The position numbers were made by a program, and so were the translations under genes. Source: Glycomyces harbinensis (lineage in GTDB: Bacteria; Actinomycetota; Actinomycetes; Mycobacteriales; Micromonosporaceae). Taken from it: 46,070 nt of DNA. This document shows, piece by piece, positions 5,801 to 14,005 of this stretch (position 1 is its first letter; every line of letters begins with the position of its first letter). The notes below the pieces were generated by a model. It saw nothing but the letters and a program-made list of their open reading frames with translations, was not told where the DNA came from and did no database searches. The stretch is from NCBI RefSeq assembly GCF_900101745.1, contig NZ_FNAD01000026.1, positions 1-46,070 of the forward strand, given 5' to 3'.

Positions 5801-7156
5801 GTGACAGCGCACGTCTTCTGCGGCCCCACGCTCAGCCCGGCCGAGGTCCGCGCGGCATTGCCCGAGGCGGTGGTGCACCCGCCGATCCGCCACGGGGACG
5901 CCCTGCGCCTCGACGCCGGTCACGGCGACCTGGTGCTCATCATCGACGGCGTCTTCCATCAGTCGGCCTCGGTGCGCCACAAGGAGATCCTGGCGCTCAT
6001 GGCGGCAGGCGCCACCGTCGTGGGGTGCTCCAGCATGGGCGCGCTGCGCGCGGCCGAACTCGACGTGTACGGCATGATCGGCGTCGGCGAGGTCTACCGG
6101 ATGTACAAGGAGGGCGTCACCGACGCCGATGCCGATGTGGCCGTGACCCACACGCAGGGCGGCGAGGTCGAGCAGCTGTCGGCGGCGATGGTCGACCTGG
6201 AGTCCCAGCTGCTCGACGCACACCGGGCGGGCGCCGTCGACGACGCCGAACGCGCCGCCATCGCCGCGGCGATGCGCGCAGTGCACTACACCGAGCGCAG
6301 TCCCCGGCGCCTGGCGGCGCTGGAGGCCCCCGGCATCACCGCGTTCCGCTCCTGGCTGGCCGAGCACCCCGACGTCCGCGGCGCCAAGCGGCGCGACGCC
6401 CTCGCCGCGCTGCGCCTCCTCGCCCAGGGCGCGTTCGCGCCGGCGGACCCGGGCGACTGGGTCGAGCGGGAATGGCGGACCGAGCACCTGGCGGAGTGGA
6501 CCGACCGCCACGCGGGACCGACTCGGGGCGCGCGGCACGTCTCGGCGCTGGCGCAGCGCCAGTACCGGCAGATCTTCGACGCCGACTACCCGCGGCGGTG
6601 GCGCGACCGCGTGCTGGCCTGGATCGTCGGCGAGCCCTCGGCGGACGGGCGCACCGCCGCGCAGCTGACGGCGTCGGCCGAGCGCGCCGCCGCCGACAGC
6701 GGCCTGCGCGTGGAGGACCTCACCGCGCAGCAGCGACGGCACTGGCTCACCGCAGCCGAGGACGCCGCGCTCGACGCCCGAGAGGCGTTGGCGCGCATCC
6801 TGGTTCGCAGCACCGGCTCCGGCGCGATCATGCCCGGGCGCGACTGGCCGGCGGAGGAGCCCGATGCCGCCGCGGTGGAGGCGGTCGCGCGGGCGTACTC
6901 GGTCAACGACCGCGCCGCCGCGCTCGGCGTCAGCGTGCAGCGCCTGGAATCCGGTGCGGTCCGCCAGTTCCTGCTGCAGCTGTGGCGCCTGGGCGAATCC
7001 TCCGATGAGGAATGCGACGCCGCGGCCCGCGACCGGGGCTTCCGCGGCTTCGACGGCGCCGTCGGCGTCTGCCGCCAGTTCATCCTGGCCGAACTGGGCG
7101 AAGGCCTGTGGAGACTCCTGGGGGCCGGTCCCGAACCGGCGACGACACGGGAATGA
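5801..7156 (+). CDS. tfuA: TfuA-like protein, RiPP thioamidation partner
   Basis: The N-terminal third is the TfuA core (PF07812): VFCGPTLS (5-12), LIIDGVFHQ (47-54), VRHKEILALMAAGATVVGCS (58-77), then SMGALRAAELDVYGMIGVGE (78-97). TfuA proteins pair with YcaO enzymes and are thought to supply or present sulfur for thioamide formation (trifolitoxin, thioviridamide-type and thiovarsolin clusters; also methyl-coenzyme M reductase thioglycine). At 451 residues it is about twice the rhizobial TfuA length. The extra C-terminal 330 residues are Ala/Arg-rich and helical (several predicted helices, no known motif) and may bind the precursor, since no other recognition domain is encoded nearby. GTG 5801 sits 3 nt after the ycaO stop. 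Confidence 0.9.
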   Translation: MTAHVFCGPTLSPAEVRAALPEAVVHPPIRHGDALRLDAGHGDLVLIIDGVFHQSASVRHKEILALMAAGATVVGCSSMGALRAAELDVYGMIGVGEVYRMYKEGVTDADADVAVTHTQGGEVEQLSAAMVDLESQLLDAHRAGAVDDAERAAIAAAMRAVHYTERSPRRLAALEAPGITAFRSWLAEHPDVRGAKRRDALAALRLLAQGAFAPADPGDWVEREWRTEHLAEWTDRHAGPTRGARHVSALAQRQYRQIFDADYPRRWRDRVLAWIVGEPSADGRTAAQLTASAERAAADSGLRVEDLTAQQRRHWLTAAEDAALDAREALARILVRSTGSGAIMPGRDWPAEEPDAAAVEAVARAYSVNDRAAALGVSVQRLESGAVRQFLLQLWRLGESSDEECDAAARDRGFRGFDGAVGVCRQFILAELGEGLWRLLGAGPEPATTRE

Positions 7157-7201
7157 GAGCGGTTGCGCCCGTGGCCCTTCCGGCCTGAAGGCGATACCGA
7201 G

Positions 7202-7232
7202 GGCCGCCGCCGCGATTCTCGCGGCGGCGGCC
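7202..7232 (+). terminator. Terminator of the RiPP operon
   Basis: Perfect 14-bp GC-only-plus-one stem GGCCGCCGCCGCGA / TCGCGGCGGCGGCC with a TTC loop, 46 nt after the tfuA stop. The following T-run is weak, as usual in actinobacteria. It may also act on the convergent 7294 transcript. Confidence 0.8.
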
Positions 7233-7293
7233 TTCGCGAATCCGCGTCGGCGGGCCGTCCGACGCGGGTCCGGAACCCGCTCGAGCGCTCAGA

Positions 7294-7704
7294 TCAGCAC
7301 GTGATGCGCTTCGACGACTCCCTGAACCCGTCGAAACCGTCGCCGATGATCTGCAGATAGGCGTTGTAGGTGCCGGTCCGGCACGTCACGGTCATGTTGA
7401 CCGTGACGGTGTGATCCCCGCGGTAGGTCACCGTTCGCCCGTCGTCGGAGGCCCCGGGCCCGGAGACGTTGGAGTACTCCGTCCAGTACCTGCCGGAGCA
7501 CCCGGATACGCTCATCCGAAAGACGGTCGAGACGGTCCCCCCGACCTTGGTCGGCCCGCTGATACTGGTGCTGACCGTGCAGGCGGCGGGGGCCGCCGGC
7601 GACTCGGCGGCCGCCGACGAGGCCGGAATGACGGCGGCGAGCGATCCGGCCCCGAACACCATCAGCGTGATCGCCGTCTTGGCGATCAGTCGTCGAAACT
7701 TCAT
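7294..7704 (-). CDS. Small secreted cysteine-containing protein (paralogue 1)
   Basis: 136 residues from ATG 7704, chosen because GAGAGAAGGA precedes it; an upstream in-frame ATG at 7734 lacks a site. A Sec signal peptide (MKFRRLIAKTAITLMVFGAG…ASSAAAE) is followed by a mature domain of about 100 residues with four cysteines, beginning CTVSTSISGPTKVGG and ending KRITC. Spacing suggests two disulfides in a beta-sandwich. The mature part resembles the product of the gene 23 nt upstream (both start with Cys-Thr-x-x followed by PTK and a SGC motif). I know no function for this family. Confidence 0.75.
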   Translation of the reverse strand: MKFRRLIAKTAITLMVFGAGSLAAVIPASSAAAESPAAPAACTVSTSISGPTKVGGTVSTVFRMSVSGCSGRYWTEYSNVSGPGASDDGRTVTYRGDHTVTVNMTVTCRTGTYNAYLQIIGDGFDGFRESSKRITC

Positions 7705-7727
7705 GGTCCTTCTCTCTCCGTTGTTCA

Positions 7728-8270
7728 TCAGCACGACGACACGTTCAAGATGTCGCTGGTCTGGTACGCGTCCTCGCTACCCCGCTGGACGAGCAGCTCG
7801 GTACTGTAAGACCCCCTCTTGCAAGGCGCGACGACGCGCGGATAGCCACTGGCCGGCGGAGTCACCGAATAGTCGTAACTGGCGACTTCCAACCAGTAGC
7901 CGTTGACGTAGATCTCAAGGCTGAAGATCACCTTGAACGGGCTGCTGCCGCACCCTGACAGCTTGAAGTAGCCTTCGCCGCGGAGGTTCGTCCCGGACTT
8001 CGTGGGCTTGTACGCGCGTACCGTCATCGTGCACGCGGCGGCGACCGCCGTGACCTCGGTGGCGTTCTCGTACTCGGTGACCTCGATGTAGCCGTCCGGC
8101 TGCGGTTCGTACTGGACGTCCAGTACCGCACCGAGTTCGGCCTCCTCGGCCGCCGCGGGCTCGCCGGTGCCGGTGTCGGCCGCAGCCGGCCCGGCGACGC
8201 CGAGCCCGGCCGCGAGGACCATCGCGAGCGGCACGGCCAGCGTCGCCCACAGTCTCGATCTTGTGGTCAT
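7728..8270 (-). CDS. Small secreted cysteine-containing protein (paralogue 2)
   Basis: 180 residues from ATG 8270 behind GAGGAGGAG. The Sec signal peptide (MTTRSRLWATLAVPLAMVLA…AAADTGTG) leads to an acidic Ala/Glu linker and a C-terminal domain with CTMTVRAYKPTKSG, FKLSGCG, VAPCKRGSYS and a terminal NVSSC. Four cysteines are at positions equivalent to paralogue 1. The two genes are 23 nt apart and probably one operon, so this is a local duplication. Conserved aromatic YVNGYWLEV and YSTELLVQ strands suggest a beta-sandwich, as in secreted carbohydrate- or protein-binding modules. Function unknown. Confidence 0.8.
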   Translation of the reverse strand: MTTRSRLWATLAVPLAMVLAAGLGVAGPAAADTGTGEPAAAEEAELGAVLDVQYEPQPDGYIEVTEYENATEVTAVAAACTMTVRAYKPTKSGTNLRGEGYFKLSGCGSSPFKVIFSLEIYVNGYWLEVASYDYSVTPPASGYPRVVAPCKRGSYSTELLVQRGSEDAYQTSDILNVSSC

Positions 8271-8465
8271 GAGTTGCTCCTCCTCTTTGCAGGGGCTGTG
8301 CGAAGGCTCATCCGACATTGACCAGTCCGATCCATGCGACCGGCCCGGATTGCGACTGCATAGGCAGTCGAATGGGCCTTCAACACCATCATTTCGACAC
8401 AAGAGGGAAATATCGAGGCGGAACACCGGCAGGAAACCGGCAGAAAACCGGGCAAGCAGGCCTAA

Positions 8466-11351
8466 TCACTCCGACCGGTCGGAGCCCGGCCGGTCCGACG
8501 CCGCCGCGTCGCGGTACTCGGCGACGGCTTCCTCGACCCGCTTGCGGAAGCCGGGGTTCTCGTCGGGTTCGAGCCGTCCCAGGGTCTGCTCGGCCACCGC
8601 GGCGGCACCCTCGGCGTCGCCCGTCTCGGCGAGGCGCCGCATCAGCTCGCGCGCGCCCGAGAGCTCCCGGGCGCCGATGCCGTACTCGCCCTCGCGGAAC
8701 ACCTCGAGCGCCTCGCGCAGCAACGGGATCGCCGCGGCGTCGTCGGCCAGGTAGCTGCCGTGCTGGAGCAGCGTCTCCGCCAGATCGGCGCGGCAGAACT
8801 CCCTATAGGACGGAGCCAGCTCCTCGTCGCCCCATTGGGTGCGAAGCTCGGCCGCCAGCGCGGCGAACGCCGCGGAGTCGGCCTCCTCATCCGCCTCGTC
8901 CACCTCCACCCGGGCCCAGATGGCCGCCCGGACCGACCAGGCCGCCGCGGGAACCACACCGCGTTCGCGCCAGGCCCGTTCGGCGCGGCCGAAGGCGAGC
9001 ACCGCGGAAGCCACGTCCCCCATCTCCTCGAGCAGCTCTCCGGTCTGGTGGGCCGTTCGCGCGTACTGAGTCGCGTTCGGATGCCGAATGCCGCCGTCCA
9101 TGAGCCGCAACGCTTCAAGGGCCTGCTTGGAGGCCTCTTCCCGATCGCCCAGCTGCTTGTAGCAGTCGCCGAGCAGGATCCGGACGTCGACCGTCCGCCA
9201 CTGCTCGTCCTCGTCGTCGGCCTCCGCCAGCTCCTCCAAGACCGCCCACAGGACGTGGACCGCGGCCTCGTTGCGTCCCTGCTCGGCCATGGCGACGCCG
9301 GCCATGTGCCGCGCGATCGTAGCGAGGCGGCTCTGTCCGCTGCGGTCGTGGTACCGCGCGGCCTGTACCGCGTACAGCTCGGCCCGGGACCAATGTTCAA
9401 GGGAGACAGCGGTTTCAGCCGCCGCGGAATGGATCGCCCCGATCGTGGCGTCCTTCATCCCGGGCCGTGCGGCCGCCATGCCCTTCTCGGCGACCGCCAG
9501 CGCCTCTTCCCGCCGCTCCTCATTCCTGAGCAGCACGTTGTACCAGAGGGCGCTGACCACGGTCTCCAGTGCGTGGTCGGCGGCGCAGGCGAGTTCGTAC
9601 GCCGCGCGGATCGCGGCGTTCCGATCGTCGTCGGACTCGACGACCCTCGCCATGACCAGCAGCAGTCGCACGCGCGCCTCGGTGACGCCGCGTTCGTCGG
9701 GCCGCGCGGCGAGGTCGGCGTCGAGTGCGGCGATCGCCTCGCGCAGTCGCGCATCGGGCTCGATGCCGCGCCTTTCGCCGAGTTCGGCGAGGGCCGAGTG
9801 GACGGAGACCCTCCCCCGCAGCGAGTGGACCGGATCGGCGTCGGCCAGCCGTTCGGCGACGCCGAGCAGGCCCGCGGCCTCGGCGCGCACGGCCTCGACG
9901 TCGGCGTCCTCGTCCGACCGCAGCATGGAGGCTTCCAAGGTCAGGGCCCGGCCCTCGCGGTCGGCCTTGCGGAACAGGTCGGCGGCCCGCACGGTGAGCG
10001 CCCGCTTGCGGTCCGGGTCGTCGGTGTCGTTGAGCCGGAACACCAGCACCTCCGCCTCGTCGGACGGTTCGAGCGCGACGCCGAGCCGCTCGGCCGCCTC
10101 GCCGACCCGTCCCCAGCGTTCGAGGCGGTCGTCCGCGAAGGCGGCGCCGGCCGCCCGCGCCTCGGCGAGCAGGCATTCGAGATCCGCTGCGGTGGAAGCC
10201 GGGGCTTCGGCGCGGGACTCGCGGACCTGGGGCGCATCCGCGATCGCGGCCTTCAGTCCGAGCGGCACGTGCGGGTGGGCCGTGGTGTACGCGATCCGCT
10301 CGGCGGAGCGGCGCGACATGAGGTCGTTGCCGTTGCGGCGGTCGAAGCGCTCGCAGAGGTCCCGCCGCTCGGCGTCGATCCGGTCGAAGGCCGCGTCGGC
10401 GCGCGCGTTGCGACCGTCGGGGCCGGGCACCTGGACGTCGCCGCCGCCGCGGGCGATGAGCGCCGCGCAGGCGAGCTGAACGGATTCGAGCAGCCGGAGC
10501 CGGAAGATCGGGTCGAGGGCGAGGGTGAACACGACCGCGCGGGCGTGCAAGAGCTCGACCGCGCGGGCCTCGTTGCCGGTGAGCGCGCAGAAGCGCACGT
10601 GCTGGGCGAGCGGCAGGACCATCTCGTCCTTGTCGCGGATGATCTGGTAGCCGTGCAGGTGGTTCGCGCGGGCCTCGTCGAGCCGCCCGAGCTCGACCAG
10701 CGGCATCAGGGAGTCCGCGAGCGCCCGGTACGGCTCGCTCAGGCAGCGCTGGCCGCCTTCGAGCACCGGCGCCCACTGCTGCATCGCCCGCTCGTGGTCG
10801 CCGGCCCCGGCGTAGATGGAGCCCATGGCGCTGTGGACGCACGGCTCGCAGTCGTCGAGGCGGTTGATCTCGGTCGAGTGCAGTGCGGCGAGGGCCTTGG
10901 CGGCGCGCTCGCCGTCGCCGAGCTGGACGGCGAGGTCGTACTCGATCTGGTGGGCGGGGTGCACGGAGTGGCCGGCCTCGGCGTAGTGGCGCCGCATCTG
11001 GAGGAGGTACGCCTCGATCGACGCGAGCGGCACGTCGTGGCGCCCCAGCATCTTCAGCCCGATCGTGTGCAGGGCCCAGTGGAGCTTGTAGAGGGTGTGC
11101 TCGTCGAACCACTCGGGCGCGGTGTCGTAGTTGCGCAGCAGCCGCCCGTACGCCGAGAGGTGGCGCAGCGAGTCCTCCGACCAGCGGAAGGCGTTGACGA
11201 TCTCGGCGAGGATCTCGTTGAGCAGCGGCTGCTCGCCGGTCGCGTCGACCGCCTCCAGGAGCGTCTCGAGCGCGACGGTCCGGGACTCGCCGGACGGTTG
11301 GGCGCAGATGCGGTTGAAGGTCTGGCGCAGTTCCGAATTCGTGTCTGGCAT
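8466..11351 (-). CDS. Large TPR-like repeat protein
   Basis: About 961 residues, almost entirely helical, with tetratricopeptide-like helix pairs. Examples are SAMGSIYAGAGDHERAMQQW near residue 170, DVRILLGDCYKQLGDREEAS in the last third, and ARTAHQTGELLEEMGDVASA after it. No signal peptide, transmembrane segment or catalytic domain is seen, so it is a cytoplasmic scaffold of unknown partner. Start ATG 11351 (MPDTNSELRQTF) follows GGAAAG; an upstream in-frame start at 11408 would add 19 residues. Such proteins are common, poorly characterised, in filamentous actinobacteria. It stands alone on the minus strand. Confidence 0.8.
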   Translation of the reverse strand: MPDTNSELRQTFNRICAQPSGESRTVALETLLEAVDATGEQPLLNEILAEIVNAFRWSEDSLRHLSAYGRLLRNYDTAPEWFDEHTLYKLHWALHTIGLKMLGRHDVPLASIEAYLLQMRRHYAEAGHSVHPAHQIEYDLAVQLGDGERAAKALAALHSTEINRLDDCEPCVHSAMGSIYAGAGDHERAMQQWAPVLEGGQRCLSEPYRALADSLMPLVELGRLDEARANHLHGYQIIRDKDEMVLPLAQHVRFCALTGNEARAVELLHARAVVFTLALDPIFRLRLLESVQLACAALIARGGGDVQVPGPDGRNARADAAFDRIDAERRDLCERFDRRNGNDLMSRRSAERIAYTTAHPHVPLGLKAAIADAPQVRESRAEAPASTAADLECLLAEARAAGAAFADDRLERWGRVGEAAERLGVALEPSDEAEVLVFRLNDTDDPDRKRALTVRAADLFRKADREGRALTLEASMLRSDEDADVEAVRAEAAGLLGVAERLADADPVHSLRGRVSVHSALAELGERRGIEPDARLREAIAALDADLAARPDERGVTEARVRLLLVMARVVESDDDRNAAIRAAYELACAADHALETVVSALWYNVLLRNEERREEALAVAEKGMAAARPGMKDATIGAIHSAAAETAVSLEHWSRAELYAVQAARYHDRSGQSRLATIARHMAGVAMAEQGRNEAAVHVLWAVLEELAEADDEDEQWRTVDVRILLGDCYKQLGDREEASKQALEALRLMDGGIRHPNATQYARTAHQTGELLEEMGDVASAVLAFGRAERAWRERGVVPAAAWSVRAAIWARVEVDEADEEADSAAFAALAAELRTQWGDEELAPSYREFCRADLAETLLQHGSYLADDAAAIPLLREALEVFREGEYGIGARELSGARELMRRLAETGDAEGAAAVAEQTLGRLEPDENPGFRKRVEEAVAEYRDAAASDRPGSDRSE

Positions 11352-11504
11352 GAGGGCTTTCCGCTGGGAGTGGGAGGTCGTCCGTGGCTCTTGGCGGTAG
11401 TGTGCCACAGGCGGTCCACGTGCGGCCGCCCGTGAACCGGCGCCCGAGCGGGCCCGATCGTCACTCCGGGTCGGCCGCCCGGCTCCTCGCGTCGACCCGC
11501 GTCC

Positions 11505-11864
11505 TCAGCCCCGGTCCGCCTCCGGCGCGGCCGCCTCGGCGGCGCGCTTGACCGCCGCGAGGCGCCGGTCCCAGTCGCTCGCGAGCGCGGCCATCCACTG
11601 CGCCGTGGCGTTCAGCGCCTCGGGCCGCACCGAGTACCGCACCTCGCGCCCGACCCGGCCGCCGACGACCAGTCCGGCGGCGGCGAGGACCGCGAGGTGC
11701 TTGACGACCGCCTGGCGGCTGACGGGCAGCCGTTCGGCGAGCGCGGTCGCGGTGGCCTCACCGCCGTCGGCGAGCAGGTCGAGCAGGCGGCGCCGGGTCG
11801 GATCGGCGAGCGCGGCGAGGACGCCGTCGGTCGACGCGTCGGAGGAGTGGTCGGTTCCGGTCAC
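11505..11864 (-). CDS. ArsR-family winged-helix repressor
   Basis: 119 residues with the canonical ArsR fold: LAALADPTRRRLLDLLADGG (about 14-33), a helix-turn-helix ATALAERLPVSRQAVVKHLA (about 37-56) and a wing GLVVGGRVGREVRYSVRPE. There are no CxC metal ligands, so it belongs to the non-metal, SRPBCC-partnered group. Its GTG start overlaps the stop of the SRPBCC gene (GTGA), showing translational coupling. It probably binds the TGCAAC-N-GTTGCA palindromes upstream of the operon and represses it. Confidence 0.92.
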   Translation of the reverse strand: MTGTDHSSDASTDGVLAALADPTRRRLLDLLADGGEATATALAERLPVSRQAVVKHLAVLAAAGLVVGGRVGREVRYSVRPEALNATAQWMAALASDWDRRLAAVKRAAEAAAPEADRG

Positions 11865-12304
11865 GCGGCGGCTTGCTCCGCTCGGGTCCTGAAGAGGTCC
11901 AGGACTTCGGCCCAGCCGCCGGTGTTGTCCTTGAACGCCTGCTCGCGCACGGTCTCGTCACCGGCGAGGGCGGCGAATCCGGTCTCGACCACGCGCAGCC
12001 GGGTGTGGTCGTCCTCGGTCGTGAGGAGGAATTCGACGAGCGTGGTGTTGTCCTCGCGCAGCGGCGCGCCCTCGAAGGCGCTGGCCCAGCGGTAGGCGAG
12101 GTAGGTCGGCGGGTCGGTCTTCTCCACGCGGACAGGGTACGAGCCGTACTCGGGATGGGTCGCGACGGTCTCCTGGCCCTCCTCGGCGGTGCCGGGTGCG
12201 GCGGCGTCGAGGGCGACCCAGAATCCTGGCTGGGCCACGAGGTCCCAGACGTGTTCGATGGGCGCGGCGATGAGGATGTCGCGTTCGATGCGGTCCTGGC
12301 TCAT
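11861..12304 (-). CDS. SRPBCC (AHSA1-like) family protein
   Basis: 147 residues with the START/AHSA1 pattern: DRIERDILIAAPIEHVWDLV at the N-terminus, WVALD, PVRVEKTDPPTYLAYRW in the middle, VEFLLTTEDDHTRLRVVETGF, and a long C-terminal helix with GGWAEVLDLF. The fold is a hydrophobic-ligand-binding cavity; no enzyme activity is predicted. ATG 12304 follows GAAGGGAACCG. It is the first gene of a two-gene operon with the ArsR regulator. In this common actinobacterial pair the regulator usually comes first, so the order is reversed here. Confidence 0.9.
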   Translation of the reverse strand: MSQDRIERDILIAAPIEHVWDLVAQPGFWVALDAAAPGTAEEGQETVATHPEYGSYPVRVEKTDPPTYLAYRWASAFEGAPLREDNTTLVEFLLTTEDDHTRLRVVETGFAALAGDETVREQAFKDNTGGWAEVLDLFRTRAEQAAA

Positions 12305-12331
12305 GGTGCGGTTCCCTTCTCGTTCCTTCAT

Positions 12332-12351
12332 GTGCAACCCGAGTGTTGCAC
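12332..12351. promoter_or_regulatory. Operator palindrome 1 upstream of SRPBCC-arsR
   Basis: GTGCAAC-N6-GTTGCAC inverted repeat ending about 28 nt before the SRPBCC start. Half-sites are identical to those of palindrome 2. Confidence 0.7.
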
Positions 12352-12365
12352 ATTCAAAGGAGACG

Positions 12366-12383
12366 TGCAACCGATCGGTTGCA
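12366..12383. promoter_or_regulatory. Operator palindrome 2 upstream of SRPBCC-arsR
   Basis: TGCAACCGATCGGTTGCA, a perfect 18-nt palindrome 14 nt beyond palindrome 1 with the same TGCAAC half-site. Two tandem copies strongly suggest autoregulation by the ArsR protein. Confidence 0.75.
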
Positions 12384-12450
12384 TCAGGGACCGCCGTCCG
12401 CTTCGACGAGGCGGGCCGGGCGACTCGCGGCGCCCGGCCCGACGTGCGGC

Positions 12451-12894
12451 TCAGGCCTCGCGGTCCGGCCGGCGCTTCGCGAAGACCGGGACCAGGATCG
12501 CGGCGACGACGACGTGCATCACCAGCAGCGAGCCTTTCGTGGCCGCATCGGCCTCGGTGATCAGCGGCGGGACCAGCTCGACGATGAAGGCGACGGCGGC
12601 GCCGACGCACCACAGCAGCACGGCCCTGCGCGGCGCGAACCGGTCGAGCAGCGCCCGGGCGAGCCAGCCGAGGCCGCCCGCGATCAAGGCCGCGACGAGC
12701 GCGGGCACCGGCCCGATGGTCATCGGGTCCTGGCCCGGGTTGGCGACGACCATGTCGGCGCCGGCCGCCGAGGCGATCACGGACACCAGGGCGGCGCCGG
12801 CGGCGGCGGCCACGAGCGCGACGAGCCTGGGGCGCCACACGGGAGCGGCCGAGCGGGTCTCGGATCGCGCTTGTTCGTCTACTTCGGACATCAT
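12451..12894 (-). CDS. DUF6069-like four-helix membrane protein
   Basis: 147 residues with four hydrophobic segments: LVALVAAAAGAALVSVIASA, ALVAALIAGGLGWLARALL, AVLLWCVGAAVAFIVELVPP and a C-terminal VMHVVVAAILVPVFA. Segments and the PALVAALIAGG / LLDR motifs match the DUF6069 family of small integral membrane proteins of unknown function. ATG 12894 is preferred because GTGGAGA lies just upstream; the longer frame to 12963 lacks a site. Divergent from the AraC gene at 13019. Confidence 0.75.
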   Translation of the reverse strand: MMSEVDEQARSETRSAAPVWRPRLVALVAAAAGAALVSVIASAAGADMVVANPGQDPMTIGPVPALVAALIAGGLGWLARALLDRFAPRRAVLLWCVGAAVAFIVELVPPLITEADAATKGSLLVMHVVVAAILVPVFAKRRPDREA

Positions 12895-13018
12895 GTCTCC
12901 ACTGGCTCGGACTTCGTTTCGGGGAACTGCATCGACCATAGAGGCGCATGCGCCGCAGGCCAATCCGCGAGCGTCCTCACTTCATACGCCATCGTCCCGC
13001 TGCGGATACCCTGGAGCG

Positions 13019-14005
13019 ATGGACTTGATCAGCGACGTCATGGCGGTGCTGCGGACCGGGCGCCCCTTCGCGGGCCGCTTCGCTCAGGTCGCGCCGTGGT
13101 CCGACCACCGCCGCGGCCGCCCGAACGGGTTCGGCGTGCAGGTCATGGTGCGCGGTTCGGCCGTCGCGACCGCCGCGGACGGCAAGTCGTTCACGCTCGA
13201 TCCCGGCGACGTGCTGCTCGTCCCCCACGGCAGCCCGCACCTCGTCGCCGACTCGCCCCTCACCCCGCCGGGACCCCCGTGCGACGAGTCCGCCGAGTTC
13301 GCCGGGGCGGTGATCCGCTCCGACAACCCGGAGGCCACCCACGTCATGCTGTGCATGGCATACGAACTCGCCCCGAACCGCGCCCACCCCCTGATCGCGA
13401 CCCTGCCGGACTTCGTGCACGTCAAGGCCGATCCGGCCGAGCGTCCGGAACTGGCCCAGGCGGTCGCCATGCTGGACGGCGAACTCGCCGAGGAGCTGCG
13501 CGGCGGGGACACGCTCGTGCCGGCGCTGCTCGACGCCGTCCTGATGTACCTGCTGCGGGCGATCCACGGCGCCCGCCACGACCAGTGCGGGTTCAGCGGA
13601 TGGGCCCAGGCCCTGGCGGACGACTCGATCGCGGCCTCCCTGGAGGCGATCCACGCCGACCCGGCGCGGCAGTGGACCGTGGCGTCGCTCGGCGAGGTCG
13701 CCGGATTGTCGCGGTCGGCGTTCTCGCGGCGCTTCACCGAACTGGTGGGCCAGCCGCCGCAGGGCTACCTGACCTCGTGGCGGCTCACGCTCGCCGCTCG
13801 GCTCCTGACCGACACGGACGCGCCGCTCGCCTCGGTCGCCCGGCAGGTCGGCTACGCGTCGGAGTTCGCGTTCGCGGCGGCGTTCAAGCGCGAGTTCAGT
13901 TCGCCCCCAGGGCAGTTCCGCAAGCTCAACCCCGCCTGCGACACCGGGTCCGGCGCCCCGGCCGGCGGCCCCGAACCGTTCCGGCGGCTGCCGGTCCCCG
14001 CTTAG
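13019..14005 (+). CDS. AraC-family regulator with cupin sensor domain
   Basis: 328 residues. The N-terminal cupin (Cupin_6/AraC_binding_2-like) shows MDLISDVMAVLRTGRPFAGR, GFGVQVMVRGSA and a beta strand ending LDPGDVLLVPHGSPHLVADS (about 60-79). The C-terminal AraC HTH pair is complete: WTVASLGEVAGLSRSAFSRR and LAARLLTDTDAPLASVARQV-GYASEFAFAAAFKREF, ending PGQFRKL. ATG 13019 overlaps GGAG; the site CTGGAGCG is very close, so translation may be from a short leader. It probably regulates the divergent DUF6069-like gene or itself. The 3' end overlaps the convergent doxX-like stop by 4 nt. Confidence 0.92.
   Translation: MDLISDVMAVLRTGRPFAGRFAQVAPWSDHRRGRPNGFGVQVMVRGSAVATAADGKSFTLDPGDVLLVPHGSPHLVADSPLTPPGPPCDESAEFAGAVIRSDNPEATHVMLCMAYELAPNRAHPLIATLPDFVHVKADPAERPELAQAVAMLDGELAEELRGGDTLVPALLDAVLMYLLRAIHGARHDQCGFSGWAQALADDSIAASLEAIHADPARQWTVASLGEVAGLSRSAFSRRFTELVGQPPQGYLTSWRLTLAARLLTDTDAPLASVARQVGYASEFAFAAAFKREFSSPPGQFRKLNPACDTGSGAPAGGPEPFRRLPVPA

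Noticed and set aside
4427..6742. Minus-strand 771-codon open frame
   Set aside because: Antisense shadow of ycaO and tfuA, which have full family motifs and correct codon bias.
8760..11435. Long plus-strand open frame of 891 codons
   Set aside because: It is the antisense of the TPR-like gene. Such mirror frames arise from GC3 bias; composition (Arg/Gly/Val/Asp-rich) shows no domains and no ribosome-binding site.
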